This document shows positions 26,039 to 35,222 of a stretch of DNA of 64,000 nt, one piece after another; the first letter of the stretch is position 1, and each line of letters begins with the position of its first letter. The notes under the pieces were generated by a model. That model did not search any database and was not told the origin of the DNA. It worked only from the letters and a program-made list of their open reading frames with translations. This stretch comes from Allokutzneria multivorans (GTDB lineage Bacteria; Actinomycetota; Actinomycetes; Mycobacteriales; Pseudonocardiaceae), in assembly GCF_039537405.1 (NCBI RefSeq), contig NZ_BAABAL010000004.1:299419-363418 (forward strand), in the 5' to 3' direction. Made by a program: the position numbers and the translations under genes.

Positions 26039-26053
26039 TGTCCACAATGGACA
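26039..26053. promoter_or_regulatory. Dyad TGTCCA-N3-TGGACA
   Basis: A perfect 6-bp inverted repeat with a 3-nt spacer lies 11 bp after the zinc-finger stop and 27 bp before the next start (26080). It may bind the XRE regulator encoded just upstream. Confidence 0.5.
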
Positions 26054-26079
26054 AATGGGTCGGGTGACATGATGAACCG

Positions 26080-26481
26080 GTGCTGGTTGAGGTGATCGGG
26101 CTCGTCGTGGCCGAGGGTGGCGTGGTGCTGGCGGAGGTGCGGACGCCGGTCGGCGCGGTCACCGTGAAGTGGTGTGACGAGCGGGAACCCTCGCTGGGTG
26201 CCCACCAGGTCGAATGGGAACTGGACGTGGAGTTCCGTTGGGGACAGGACGTTCTGCGTGCCGAGGACCGGTCGGAGTGGCTGAGCCAGAACGAGCACGA
26301 GATCGCCTTCCGAGGCCGGTTGAGCCTCGCCGAGTCGGAACCGCCGCTCGCGCACGTGGAGTTGGCGGGGGCCGTCATCGATCTCGGTCACGTCGAAGGG
26401 GTGCCGACGGACTTGTCGGCCACGTGGGTGGAACTCCGCGTCCCCTCCGAGAAGGTCGCGCTGTATCCCTGCCTGACCTGA
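26080..26481 (+). CDS. Hypothetical protein
   Basis: A 133-residue protein from GTG 26080, with no clear ribosome site (possibly leaderless; CATGAT lies 12 bp upstream). It is beta-rich (VIGLVVAEGGVVLAEVRTPV, ELAGAVIDLGHVEG) and ends EKVALYPCLT. No family or membrane segment is seen. It lies downstream of the XRE/zinc-finger pair. Confidence 0.55.
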   Translation: MLVEVIGLVVAEGGVVLAEVRTPVGAVTVKWCDEREPSLGAHQVEWELDVEFRWGQDVLRAEDRSEWLSQNEHEIAFRGRLSLAESEPPLAHVELAGAVIDLGHVEGVPTDLSATWVELRVPSEKVALYPCLT

Positions 26482-26492
26482 GCGGCGGAGGG

Positions 26493-26551
26493 CTGGGTTT
26501 GGGGCGGTTAGCGATGATCGACAGGGGGGTTTGCGGGTCTTGAAGACGCCC
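26493..26551 (-). repeat. Dispersed GTCTTCAAGAC hairpin element, copy A
   Basis: On the minus strand GTCTTCAAGAC (26537-26547) is followed by CCGCAAACCCCCCTG and later CTAACCGCCCCAAACCC. The copy lies between convergent stops, the hypothetical gene (26481) and lysR (26577). It shares its core with copies at 44.3, 53.7 and 63.9 kb. Confidence 0.75.
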
Positions 26552-26576
26552 TGACCCTCCGGCGCACCGTGACCGG

Positions 26577-27458
26577 TCAGTGCACGCTGGCGGCGAGGGC
26601 TTCGCGGCAGGCGACGACGGCGGGATGGGCCTCGGTTCCGGCTCGGACGGCGGTGAACACGGTTCGCAGGTGCGGGCCGCCGGGCATTGCGCGCAGCACG
26701 GCGGCGGTCGTGGTGCTACGCCACACGAGGTCGGGGACGAGGGCGACGGCGTGCCCCTGCTCGACCATGTGGACGTGGAACAGCACGTCGGCCGACTCGA
26801 AGCACACGTCGGGCTCGAAACCGGCGTTGCGGCACACGGTCATGGCCCACAGCCGCGCGGCGGTGCCCTCGGGTTCCATCGCCCACGGTTGAGCCGCGAG
26901 GTCGGGTAGTCGGCGCCGGGATGAACCGGGCGGCAGCGCGAGCCGGAGCGGGTCCCGGCACAGTTCGCGGCGCTCGATCCCGGCGGGCCTGGGCATCGCG
27001 TTCCCGGGGTACTCCTCGGCGATGACGAGGTCGAACTCGCGGGTCAGCAGCGCGGGCAGCACGAGTTCGGCCTCGATGTGGACGACGTGCACACGCAGTC
27101 GCGGGTGCCGCTCGCGCAGCGCGGTCAACGCCTCGGGCACGAACGCGAGCGCGGCGGTCTGGAACGCGCCGATCCGCAGCGTGCCGACGACCTCGACGGA
27201 GGCCCGCGCGAGGTCGGTCTGCGCCAGCTCCATGCGCTGCATGATCGCGTCGGTGTGCTCGACGAGGATCTCCGCGTGCGCGGTCAGCCGCACACCCCGG
27301 CCCACGGGCTCCAGCAGCGGGACGCCGACCTCGGCTTCGAGCTGCGAAAGCTGTTGTGACACAGAGGAAGGGCTGTAGGACAAGGCCTTGGCCACGGCGG
27401 CCAGGGTGCCGCGCGCCTTCAGCTCGCGGAGCAGCCGGAGCCGGTGCAGGTCGTACAC
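26577..27458 (-). CDS. LysR-family regulator
   Basis: A 293-residue protein, ATG start. The winged HTH is LRLLRELKARGTLAAVAKALSYSPSSVSQQLSQLEAEVGVPL; the effector domain includes VGTLRIGAFQTAAL and FDLVIAEEYPG. It is divergent from the PLP lyase gene with 88 bp between starts, the standard arrangement for LysR control of the neighbouring operon. ATTG-N5-CAAT symmetry lies in that gap. Confidence 0.9.
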   Translation of the reverse strand: MYDLHRLRLLRELKARGTLAAVAKALSYSPSSVSQQLSQLEAEVGVPLLEPVGRGVRLTAHAEILVEHTDAIMQRMELAQTDLARASVEVVGTLRIGAFQTAALAFVPEALTALRERHPRLRVHVVHIEAELVLPALLTREFDLVIAEEYPGNAMPRPAGIERRELCRDPLRLALPPGSSRRRLPDLAAQPWAMEPEGTAARLWAMTVCRNAGFEPDVCFESADVLFHVHMVEQGHAVALVPDLVWRSTTTAAVLRAMPGGPHLRTVFTAVRAGTEAHPAVVACREALAASVH

Positions 27459-27469
27459 GCCGCGCCTCC

Positions 27470-27496
27470 ATTGTTCGGCAATCCTGACGATTATTG
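27470..27496. promoter_or_regulatory. LysR-type binding site
   Basis: ATTG (27470-27473)-N5-CAAT (27479-27482) is a LysR T-N11-A-like dyad, and a second ATTG occurs at 27493-27496. It sits in the divergent gap. TGGACC and TACGGT form a weak -35/-10 for the lyase gene. Confidence 0.5.
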
Positions 27497-27546
27497 CTCG
27501 AAAACATTCGCTGGACCAAAGGCTCGGCCGTTCCTACGGTGAGGCC

Positions 27547-28590
27547 ATGACCTGGTTCTTCCGGCCGACCGCGCGCGCCTGGCGGCACGACCCGGCGCCC
27601 GACGCGGCCTTTCGGTTCCACCGAGGCGTCGACGGCTACCGGCCGACCGCGCTCGTGGACCTGCCTGCGCTGGCCGAGGAACTCGGTGTGCGCCGGGTCG
27701 CCGTGAAGGACGAGTCGGACCGCTTCGGCCTGCCCGCCTTCAAGGTTCTCGGAGTGTCCTGGGCGGTGCACAAGGTCGTGGCTGAGCACCCCGACGCCGA
27801 GGTGCTCGTCACCGCCACCGACGGGAACCACGGCCGCGCGGTCGCCAGAACCGCTCGGCAGCACGGGCTCGACGCGCACATCGTTGTGCCGAAAGGAGTT
27901 CATCCGCGGGCCGTCGCGGCGATCACCGCAGAGGGCGCGCAGGTGGAGCAGATCGACGGCTCCTACGACGAGGCCGTCGACCGCGCGGTCCGCGTCGCGA
28001 AAGCGCAGGGGCACGTGCTGGTGCAGGACACCGACGTCCCCGGCCACCACGACGTTCCACAGTGGATAGTCGAGGGCTATTCGACCCTGTTCCGCGAGAT
28101 CAGCGAGCAGCTCACACCCGACCTGCTCGTCGTGCCGGTCGGAGTCGGCTCGCTCGCCCAAGCCGCCGTCGTGCACCACCGGGGGACTTGCCCCACCGGC
28201 AAGACGGCGTTGCTCGCGGTCGAGCCGGACACGGCGGCGTGCGTGCTGGCCAGCCTCAACGCGGGCGAAATCGTCAGCGTGCCCACGCCCGGCACGTCCA
28301 TGGCTGGGCTGAACTGCGGCACTCCGTCCGCATCAGCGTGGCCGCTGCTCAACGCCGGATTGGACGCGGCGGTCAGCGTCACCGACCTTGAAAGTGCAGA
28401 CGCCGCAACCACGTTGGCCGCGCTCGGCGTGTCGGCGGGACCGTGCGGAGCCGCTTCGCTGGCGGGCGTCCGGGCCGCGCTGCGCGACTCCGACCGCAGG
28501 CGGCAGCTCGGCGTGGACGCGGACTCGACCGTTGTCCTGCTCAACACCGAAGGCACAGCCGCGAATCCGGCTCACACCAGGGAGAACTGA
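27547..28590 (+). CDS. PLP-dependent ammonia-lyase, diaminopropionate-lyase-like
   Basis: A 347-residue protein, ATG 27547. It is a fold-type II PLP enzyme: the Schiff-base Lys is in GLPAFKVLG, followed by TATDGNHGRAVAR, VPVGVGSLAQAAV (phosphate loop) and GTSMAGLNCGTPS. The pattern best fits 2,3-diaminopropionate ammonia-lyase, which yields pyruvate and ammonia; a serine/threonine dehydratase-like role is also possible. It starts the operon with the amidohydrolase 4 bp downstream and is likely controlled by the divergent LysR. Confidence 0.82.
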   Translation: MTWFFRPTARAWRHDPAPDAAFRFHRGVDGYRPTALVDLPALAEELGVRRVAVKDESDRFGLPAFKVLGVSWAVHKVVAEHPDAEVLVTATDGNHGRAVARTARQHGLDAHIVVPKGVHPRAVAAITAEGAQVEQIDGSYDEAVDRAVRVAKAQGHVLVQDTDVPGHHDVPQWIVEGYSTLFREISEQLTPDLLVVPVGVGSLAQAAVVHHRGTCPTGKTALLAVEPDTAACVLASLNAGEIVSVPTPGTSMAGLNCGTPSASAWPLLNAGLDAAVSVTDLESADAATTLAALGVSAGPCGAASLAGVRAALRDSDRRRQLGVDADSTVVLLNTEGTAANPAHTREN

Positions 28591-28594
28591 CCAG

Positions 28595-29851
<1,257 letters not shown>

Positions 29852-29855
29852 GTTG

Positions 29856-29912
29856 ACGTACCCAATGTGGCATTTGTTACGTCAGACGAAACAAATGTCA
29901 CATTGGGTACGT
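29856..29912. repeat. 23-bp AT-rich hairpin between convergent genes
   Basis: Left arm 29856-29878 (ACGTACCCAATGTGGCATTT...) and right arm 29890-29912 pair at 22 of 23 positions, with an 11-nt loop. The stem is far more AT-rich than the window. It lies 4 bp after one stop and 12 bp before the converging stop, so it can serve as a terminator for both genes. Similar palindromes may be dispersed in related genomes; this is from memory and not checked. Confidence 0.75.
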
Positions 29913-29924
29913 AATTGTTGGGCC

Positions 29925-30422
29925 TCAGTGCGTGGTCTGAGCCCAGTAGCGGCGCACGGGGCCGTGTTCGGTGTCGCGGATGGTCTCGAAGACTCCGCCT
30001 GCGCGCTCGATCGTCTTGGCGGAGGCGGTGTTGTCGGTGGCGCAGACGATGAGAACGCGGGAGATGCCGTGCGCCCGCGCCTCGTCGAGCACCAGGCGCA
30101 GCGCCCACGACGCCAGGCCACGCCGTCGCGCGCTCGGGATCACGCCGAAACCGATGTGCCCGGCCCACCGAACGTAGTCGGTGTCCTTGTGCCGCAAAGC
30201 GATCCCGCCGAGCACGCGCCCGTTCTCAACGATCCACCAGTAGGAGATCTGGTCGGATTCGCTGTCCAGTCGAGCTACCCAGGCGGCGAATCCGGCGGGC
30301 GAGCGCACCTCGTCCTCCGACTCCAGTCCGAAGCCGTCCTCGTGCGGTCCCGGCCCCCACTCCTCATGTGCGTCGAGCCAGGCTCCGTGCAGGTCCGTTG
30401 TGGGCGATATCAGTTGCGGCAC
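29925..30422 (-). CDS. GNAT acetyltransferase
   Basis: A 165-residue protein. The GNAT core is IGFGVIPSARRRGLASWALRLVLDEA, with TDNTASAKTIERAGGVFE at the end. YWWIVENGRVLGGIALRH precedes it. The substrate is unknown. It ends 12 bp from the long hairpin. Confidence 0.85.
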   Translation of the reverse strand: MPQLISPTTDLHGAWLDAHEEWGPGPHEDGFGLESEDEVRSPAGFAAWVARLDSESDQISYWWIVENGRVLGGIALRHKDTDYVRWAGHIGFGVIPSARRRGLASWALRLVLDEARAHGISRVLIVCATDNTASAKTIERAGGVFETIRDTEHGPVRRYWAQTTH

Positions 30423-30431
30423 AAAGAAATT

Positions 30432-31349
30432 CTATCGGCCCGACGGTGCCGAGCGATACCTTCCGGGAGCCACTTCGTAGGCTCGCTTGAAGGCTTTCGC
30501 GAAGGCGTACTCCGAGCCGTAGCCACAGCTCTCGGCGATGGCGCGCAACGATTTCGTGCTGTCGCGGAGCATGCGCGCGGCGGTGGTCATCCGCCACCAC
30601 GTCAGGTACGCGAGCGGGGTGTCACCGACGATCGCGGTGAAGCGCTTGGCGAAGGCCGCCCGCGACAACCCGGCCCGCTCGGCGAGCGTGGCGACGGTCC
30701 ACGGCTGCTCCGGGTGGCGGTGGATCTGGCGCAGCGCGGCGGTGATCGCCGGATCACGCAGCGCGCTGGCCCACCCGGCGCGCTCGGCGGGCTGGTCGTC
30801 CAACCACGCGCGCAGCACGTACAGCAGCAGCATGTCGACCAGCGCGGGCAACGCCGCCTCGGTCCCGGCGCGCGGATCGCGCAGTTCGTTGCCGAGGAGT
30901 TCGACCGCGCTGCGCAACGACGAGTGATTCCCGACCTCCGGCTTCAGGTGAACGAAGGCGGGGAGGTCCGCGAGCAGCGGGTGCGGGCGCGCGGGGTCGA
31001 AGGTGTAGTTGGCGCACAGCAGCTCGGTCACCACGCCGGAGCCGTCGATGCGCATCTCGTCCAGCGGCGCGGACTCAGTGGCCAGCGGCGCGAAGTCGGT
31101 CAGCGGGCTGTCGGGGTGATCAGCGAGCGCGTAACCGTTGCCGTGCGGGGTGAAGAGCACGTCGCCGACGGTGAGCGCGACCGGATCGCTCTCCGCCGAC
31201 AACAGCCAGCACGAGCCCGACAGCACGACGTGACACCCGGCGGCCTGGCCCGGGTGGAAGCGGACTCCCCACGGCGCCCGGCTCGACGTCCGCGCGGCTC
31301 CCGGCCGACCGAGCCGCATGGCGATCAGCACGTCACTGAGCACGTCCAT
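30432..31349 (-). CDS. AraC-family regulator with cupin-like sensor
   Basis: A 305-residue protein. An N-terminal cupin (AGCHVVLSGSCWLL, VGDVLFTPHGNGY) leads to two C-terminal HTHs (TVATLAERAGLSRAAFAKRF and LRAIAESCGYGSEYAFAKAFKRAY). It is divergent from an NAD-dependent epimerase gene, whose promoter region has an inverted repeat. Local activation of that gene is likely. Confidence 0.88.
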   Translation of the reverse strand: MDVLSDVLIAMRLGRPGAARTSSRAPWGVRFHPGQAAGCHVVLSGSCWLLSAESDPVALTVGDVLFTPHGNGYALADHPDSPLTDFAPLATESAPLDEMRIDGSGVVTELLCANYTFDPARPHPLLADLPAFVHLKPEVGNHSSLRSAVELLGNELRDPRAGTEAALPALVDMLLLYVLRAWLDDQPAERAGWASALRDPAITAALRQIHRHPEQPWTVATLAERAGLSRAAFAKRFTAIVGDTPLAYLTWWRMTTAARMLRDSTKSLRAIAESCGYGSEYAFAKAFKRAYEVAPGRYRSAPSGR

Positions 31350-31354
31350 GGTGA

Positions 31355-31400
31355 AAGACTCTAGGACATCATTTGCGGATCATGAGCTATTCAGAGTCTT
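31355..31400. promoter_or_regulatory. AraC-type inverted repeat in the divergent gap
   Basis: AAGACTCT (31355-31362) and AGAGTCTT (31393-31400) form a perfect 8-bp inverted repeat separated by 30 bp, within the 76-bp gap between araC-type and epimerase starts. It is a likely regulator site for both genes. Confidence 0.6.
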
Positions 31401-31425
31401 CACAATGCGACTTAGCGTTCACGGT

Positions 31426-32334
31426 ATGACATCTCACGTAGTGGTCGGCGCCGGACCGACCGGCACGGCGACGGCCCTGAAGCTCGCGAACTCCGGCGAT
31501 GACGTCGTGGTAATCACCCGGCGCGGGACCGGGCCGGAGCACCCCGCGATCACCCTCGTGGCCGCCGACGCCTCGGACGCCGACAAGCTGACCGCGCTGA
31601 CCACCGAAGCCGCGACCCTGATCAATTGCGCGATGCCGTCGTACGACCGCTGGGCGGAGGAGACGCCCGCCCTCTCCGACGCGTTGATCACGGCCGCTGA
31701 GCGCACTGGCGCCGCCTACCTCAACCTCAGCAACTGCTACGCGTACGGCCCGGTCGACGGTCCGCTCCGGGAAGACCTGCCGTTGCGGCCCACCACGGTG
31801 AAGGGGCGCGTGCGGGCGCGGATGTTCCTCGACGGGCTCGCCGCGCACGAGGCGGGACGGCTGCGCTTCGCCGAAGTCCGGCCCGGCGACTACCTCGGCG
31901 TCGGCGCGGGCGCGATGTTCAACTTCCTCATCGGGCCGCAGGTCCTGGCTGGGGAGAAGGTCGTGTTCCCCGCAGACCTCGACGTGCCGCACAGCTGGAC
32001 CTACACCGGCGATGTCGCGAGCACCCTCGTCGCGGTGGCGCGCTCGGAGCGCTCGTGGGGCCGCGCCTGGCACACCCCGCAGACCTCGGACGCGTCCGTG
32101 CGGGAGATCGCGACGCGCTTCGCCGAGGTGGCCGGGCGTGCCGTGCCCGCGATCCGCGAGATGACTCCGCTGGAGCTGCACACCGCCGCGCTCGCCGACC
32201 CGATCATGGCTGAGGGCTTGGAGATGCAGTACCTCTACCAGCGCCCGGCCGTCGTCGACTTCGCACACAGCGCCGACGTTCTCGGCATCGCGGCGACGTC
32301 GCTGGAGGAGGTGCTGGCCGAGTCAGTCGGCTAG
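31426..32334 (+). CDS. NAD-dependent epimerase/dehydratase (SDR)
   Basis: A 302-residue protein, ATG 31426. The Rossmann start is VVVGAGPTGTATALKL; YLNLSNCYAYGPVDG resembles the Ser-Tyr region of extended SDRs, though the canonical YxxxK is not intact (YAYGP, then VKGRVRARM). The protein may be a sugar-type epimerase or a redox-sensor-like NmrA member. It is divergent from AraC. Confidence 0.8.
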   Translation: MTSHVVVGAGPTGTATALKLANSGDDVVVITRRGTGPEHPAITLVAADASDADKLTALTTEAATLINCAMPSYDRWAEETPALSDALITAAERTGAAYLNLSNCYAYGPVDGPLREDLPLRPTTVKGRVRARMFLDGLAAHEAGRLRFAEVRPGDYLGVGAGAMFNFLIGPQVLAGEKVVFPADLDVPHSWTYTGDVASTLVAVARSERSWGRAWHTPQTSDASVREIATRFAEVAGRAVPAIREMTPLELHTAALADPIMAEGLEMQYLYQRPAVVDFAHSADVLGIAATSLEEVLAESVG

Positions 32335-32772
32335 GTCGGCGACCCTGGCCGACAACGTGCCCAGAACGGCCAGCTCCTCCGGGCTGAGGTGGTCGAGGAA
32401 GCGGGAGCGCACCGACGCGAGGTGGTGCGGTGCCGCTTCCTCCAGCACTCGGAAACCGTTGTCCGTCAGGCGAAGCACGCATCCGCGCGCGTCCTGCGGA
32501 TCGGGCTCCTTCTCGATCAGGCCGCGCGCCTCCATGCGGGAGGCGTGGTGGGACAACCGGCTGCGCGACCACTCCATCTTGGCGGCGAGGTCCTTGAGCG
32601 CGCGTCGGCGATCCGGCTTCTCCGACAGCGTGCTCAGCACCTCGTAGTCCGCCGAGGAGAGCCTCGAGTCCGCGGCCAGGTCACGGCCGATCCGCGCGGG
32701 CAGCGCCGTCAGCAGGCGCCGGAAAGCACGCCACGCCTTGTCCTCGTCATCGCTCAACCAGGCCGTGTCCAC
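32323..32772 (-). CDS. MarR-family regulator
   Basis: A 149-residue protein, GTG 32772. The winged HTH is LKDLAAKMEWSRSRLSHHASRMEARGLIEKE with the RxxDxR-like DPQDARGCVLRL wing. It overlaps the convergent epimerase gene by 12 bp and is divergent from the FMN reductase fusion. Two TGACATGTCA palindromes lie in the divergent gap. Confidence 0.9.
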   Translation of the reverse strand: MDTAWLSDDEDKAWRAFRRLLTALPARIGRDLAADSRLSSADYEVLSTLSEKPDRRRALKDLAAKMEWSRSRLSHHASRMEARGLIEKEPDPQDARGCVLRLTDNGFRVLEEAAPHHLASVRSRFLDHLSPEELAVLGTLSARVADLAD

Positions 32773-32791
32773 CGCGTCAGCCTAGCTTCAT

Positions 32792-32833
32792 TGACATGTC
32801 ATCGAAACCCCAGTTATGTTCGATGACATGTCA
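32792..32833. promoter_or_regulatory. Pair of MarR operators
   Basis: Two copies of the perfect palindrome TGACATGTCA, at 32792-32801 and 32824-32833, lie in the gap between marR and the reductase gene. The second overlaps the reductase start. The 32-bp spacing (about three helical turns) suits cooperative dimer binding. Confidence 0.8.
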
Positions 32834-33883
32834 ACGAAACTTCTCGTGCTCGTCGCCAGCACCCGTCCTGGGCGCATCGGGCCCGCCATCGCCGAGTGGT
32901 TCGTGCGCGCCATCGCTTCCGAGCCCGTGACCGTCGATGTCGCCGACCTCGCCGAGATCGGGTTGCCGTTGCTGGACGAGCCCGGTCATCCGTCATCGGG
33001 CGAGTACGTCCACGAACACACCCGCGCGTGGAGCCGCCGCGTGGACGCGGCCGACGCCGTCGTCGTGATCACCCCCGAGTACAACTCCGGGATGCCCGCG
33101 ACGTTGAAGAACGCCTTCGACGTGCTCTACCGCGAGTGGGCGTGGAAGCCGATCGGGTTTGTCGGCTACGGCAACACTTCCGCGGGCACGCGCGCCGTGC
33201 AGATGGCCAAGCAGGTCGCGACCAGCCTGCGCATGGTGCCCGTCGGCGCGACCGTCGCGCTGCGCTTGGCCGAGAGCACCCGCGACGGCCAGGTCATCCC
33301 GTCCGCCGACCGCGACGCCGCAGCGCGAGGGGTGCTGCGTGAGGTCGCCAAGGTGGCCCGGGTGACGCGGCCCCTGCGCTCCCGCGAGACCCCCGGCCCG
33401 GTCGACGGTGTGGTGCTGACCGTCGCCGAGTCGGAGGACCTTCCTGAACTCCTTGTGCTGCAACGGTGTTGTTGGGTTCAGGAGGCCTTGGCCAACGAGA
33501 CGCTCGACCTCGCGCCACTGCGGGAGAGCTTGGTGGAGCTGCGTGCGAGCGGCTCGACCTGGCAGCAGTGGTGCGTGCGCAGGGACGGCCGCCTCATCGC
33601 CGCCGCCAGGGCTCGCAGGGCCGGAACGGCCTGGGAGATCGGCCGCCTCATGGTCGCCCCCGACCAGGCCGGTCAGGGCATCGGCTCCTGGCTGCTCGCC
33701 CACGTCGAAGCGCAGGCTCCGGAGGGCACCACCCACCACCGCCTGCACACCGGCCGCCGCAGCACCCGCAACATCGAGCTCTACGAACGCGCCGGGTACA
33801 CGGTCGCTCCGGCAGACGAGATGAGCGTTTCCCTTACGCGACCACGCGACTCGGCTCCCACACAAAGCCGTCCGGGTCGGTGA
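32816..33883 (+). CDS. NAD(P)H-dependent FMN reductase fused to GNAT
   Basis: A 355-residue protein; ATG 32816 or 32828 could be the start. Residues 5-185 are a flavodoxin-like FMN reductase (VLVASTRPGRIGPAIAEWF, VVITPEYNSGMPATLKNAFD, KPIGFVGYGNTSAGTRAV). From about 200 to 340 a GNAT follows (IGRLMVAPDQAGQGIGSWLLAHVEA, RRSTRNIELYERAGY). The fusion implies a link between quinone or nitro-group reduction and acetylation, perhaps for detoxification. MarR operators overlap its promoter. Confidence 0.85.
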   Translation: MFDDMSTKLLVLVASTRPGRIGPAIAEWFVRAIASEPVTVDVADLAEIGLPLLDEPGHPSSGEYVHEHTRAWSRRVDAADAVVVITPEYNSGMPATLKNAFDVLYREWAWKPIGFVGYGNTSAGTRAVQMAKQVATSLRMVPVGATVALRLAESTRDGQVIPSADRDAAARGVLREVAKVARVTRPLRSRETPGPVDGVVLTVAESEDLPELLVLQRCCWVQEALANETLDLAPLRESLVELRASGSTWQQWCVRRDGRLIAAARARRAGTAWEIGRLMVAPDQAGQGIGSWLLAHVEAQAPEGTTHHRLHTGRRSTRNIELYERAGYTVAPADEMSVSLTRPRDSAPTQSRPGR

Positions 33884-34448
33884 AGGCACCGCCGCTGACC
33901 GTGATCCGGTGTGAACCAGTGCCCTCCGCGTCGACCCCCGCCGTCTTCGCGAGCGCGCGGCGGCGGTAGAGGCCGAGGGTGATCGGACCCGATCCGCTGA
34001 CGAACTCCGCGTAGTTCCGGCCGAAGCTCCTCGCCACCGTCAGGCCGTGCTCGACGTAGAACCGCTTGCTGGCGGCCACATCCTGCACGCCGAGCAGCAG
34101 CACGATGCTCTGGATGCGCCTCGTCGCCGGGCCCGTGTCCTTCTTCGCCGAGGTCGCGATCTTCCAGAGCGTGCCGTCCGGGGCGCGCACCACGCCGCCG
34201 TAGCCCCAGAACGACTTCTCCACCGGCTTCACCGTCGTCGCCCCCGCCCGCAGCGCCGAGTCGACCAGGCTGGCGACGTCGGCGGGCTGGGCCACGGTGA
34301 GCGAGAGCGTGAAGCCCCGGAACCCGCTCGTGGGCTCGTCCGACGCTCGCAGGCCGATCTGCCCGTCGAGGCCGAACGCGTTGGTGTAGAACAGCTTCGC
34401 GGCCTCGGGGTCGGCCACGTCAAGGGTGATGGATTCGATGCTCGCCAT
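33834..34448 (-). CDS. Two-module VOC-family protein
   Basis: A 204-residue protein, ATG 34448. The first half (SITLDVADPEAAKLFYTNAF...) and second half (QSIVLLLGVQDVAASKRFY) are both VOC modules. FTDPDGFVWEPSR at the end is the usual terminal glyoxalase strand. A catalytic or binding role is possible; the substrate is unknown. It overlaps the convergent fusion gene by 50 bp. Confidence 0.8.
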   Translation of the reverse strand: MASIESITLDVADPEAAKLFYTNAFGLDGQIGLRASDEPTSGFRGFTLSLTVAQPADVASLVDSALRAGATTVKPVEKSFWGYGGVVRAPDGTLWKIATSAKKDTGPATRRIQSIVLLLGVQDVAASKRFYVEHGLTVARSFGRNYAEFVSGSGPITLGLYRRRALAKTAGVDAEGTGSHRITVSGGAFTDPDGFVWEPSRVVA

Positions 34449-34532
34449 GCCTGAGACGCTAGGTCCGCCCCCGCCCCGCCCGCTTCTCGATTCCTGACCA
34501 GTCCGCGAACCGGGGCGGATTAGGGTGTGGGG

Positions 34533-34988
34533 ATGAGCTTTCACCTCTGTGAGAACGGGATCGTCCACCGGCGCACGACCCTGCACGGGTACTCCGCGAT
34601 CGTCATGGTGGAGTCCTGGGTGGACGGTCGGTGGGTGCTCGTGCGCGGAGTGCCGCGCGGCTCCACGGAGATCGCCGAGGACGCGGCGCGCGAACGGGTG
34701 GGCGGCGACGAGCCGAGTCGGTTCTCCGAGCCGTTGGAAGGGGGCGGCGGGCTGGACGCTCGCGTGAAGCAGTTGAACGAGATGATCGAGGCGACGGTGA
34801 CGTGGCTGCGCGCGAGCGCGGTGGGCTCGGACGCCGAGTTCGCCTGGGCCAGCCCGGGGTCCTGGGATCGCGAGTACGAGATGGACGCGCAGGAGGCCAT
34901 GCGCGGCGCTGCGGAGCTGATCGACCGGATGCTCACGCAGCGCGACACGATCTTGTTCCGCAACGCCAACCGGCCCGCTCCGGACTGA
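34533..34988 (+). CDS. Hypothetical protein
   Basis: A 151-residue protein, ATG 34533. It starts MSFHLCENGIVHRRTTLHGY, has a mixed N-terminal half and a helical C-terminal half (ARVKQLNEMIEATVTWLRAS, AQEAMRGAAELIDRMLTQRD). No family was recognised and no export signal is visible. Confidence 0.55.
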   Translation: MSFHLCENGIVHRRTTLHGYSAIVMVESWVDGRWVLVRGVPRGSTEIAEDAARERVGGDEPSRFSEPLEGGGGLDARVKQLNEMIEATVTWLRASAVGSDAEFAWASPGSWDREYEMDAQEAMRGAAELIDRMLTQRDTILFRNANRPAPD

Positions 34989-35222
34989 GCTCCCGCCGTG
35001 TGAGATTTGCACTTCGCAACGCGACTACGGTCAGTTACGCGGCGATTTCCGAGCGCCGCGCGCCCTCCGCGTGGACGCCGTGGGAGGACCACCCCGGCGT
35101 TGCTGGGGTAAACCCTGCGGCCGAAGCGAAGAACATGCAGCTCACAGCATGGGGAAGCGGGGTAATCGGCCGAGGGGAGTCGGAGGTACGCCCCGGCAGG
35201 CAGGGGCGCGAACCTGGATCAC
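34989..35222 (+). other. Long leader before the diguanylate cyclase, no identified element
   Basis: This 234-bp stretch has possible GC-rich pairing (GCCCC/GGGGC around 35190-35211) and a GGGGTAAACCC segment. It was compared with c-di-GMP-I and c-di-AMP riboswitch consensus; the required conserved cores (such as ACGCAAAGCC or GGGGTGAATC) are absent. Nothing else was recognised in it. Confidence 0.3.

Noticed and set aside
34989..35222. c-di-GMP-I or c-di-AMP riboswitch
   Set aside because: GGGGTAAACCC and GGGGTAATCGG look faintly similar, but the conserved cores needed for either class are missing.
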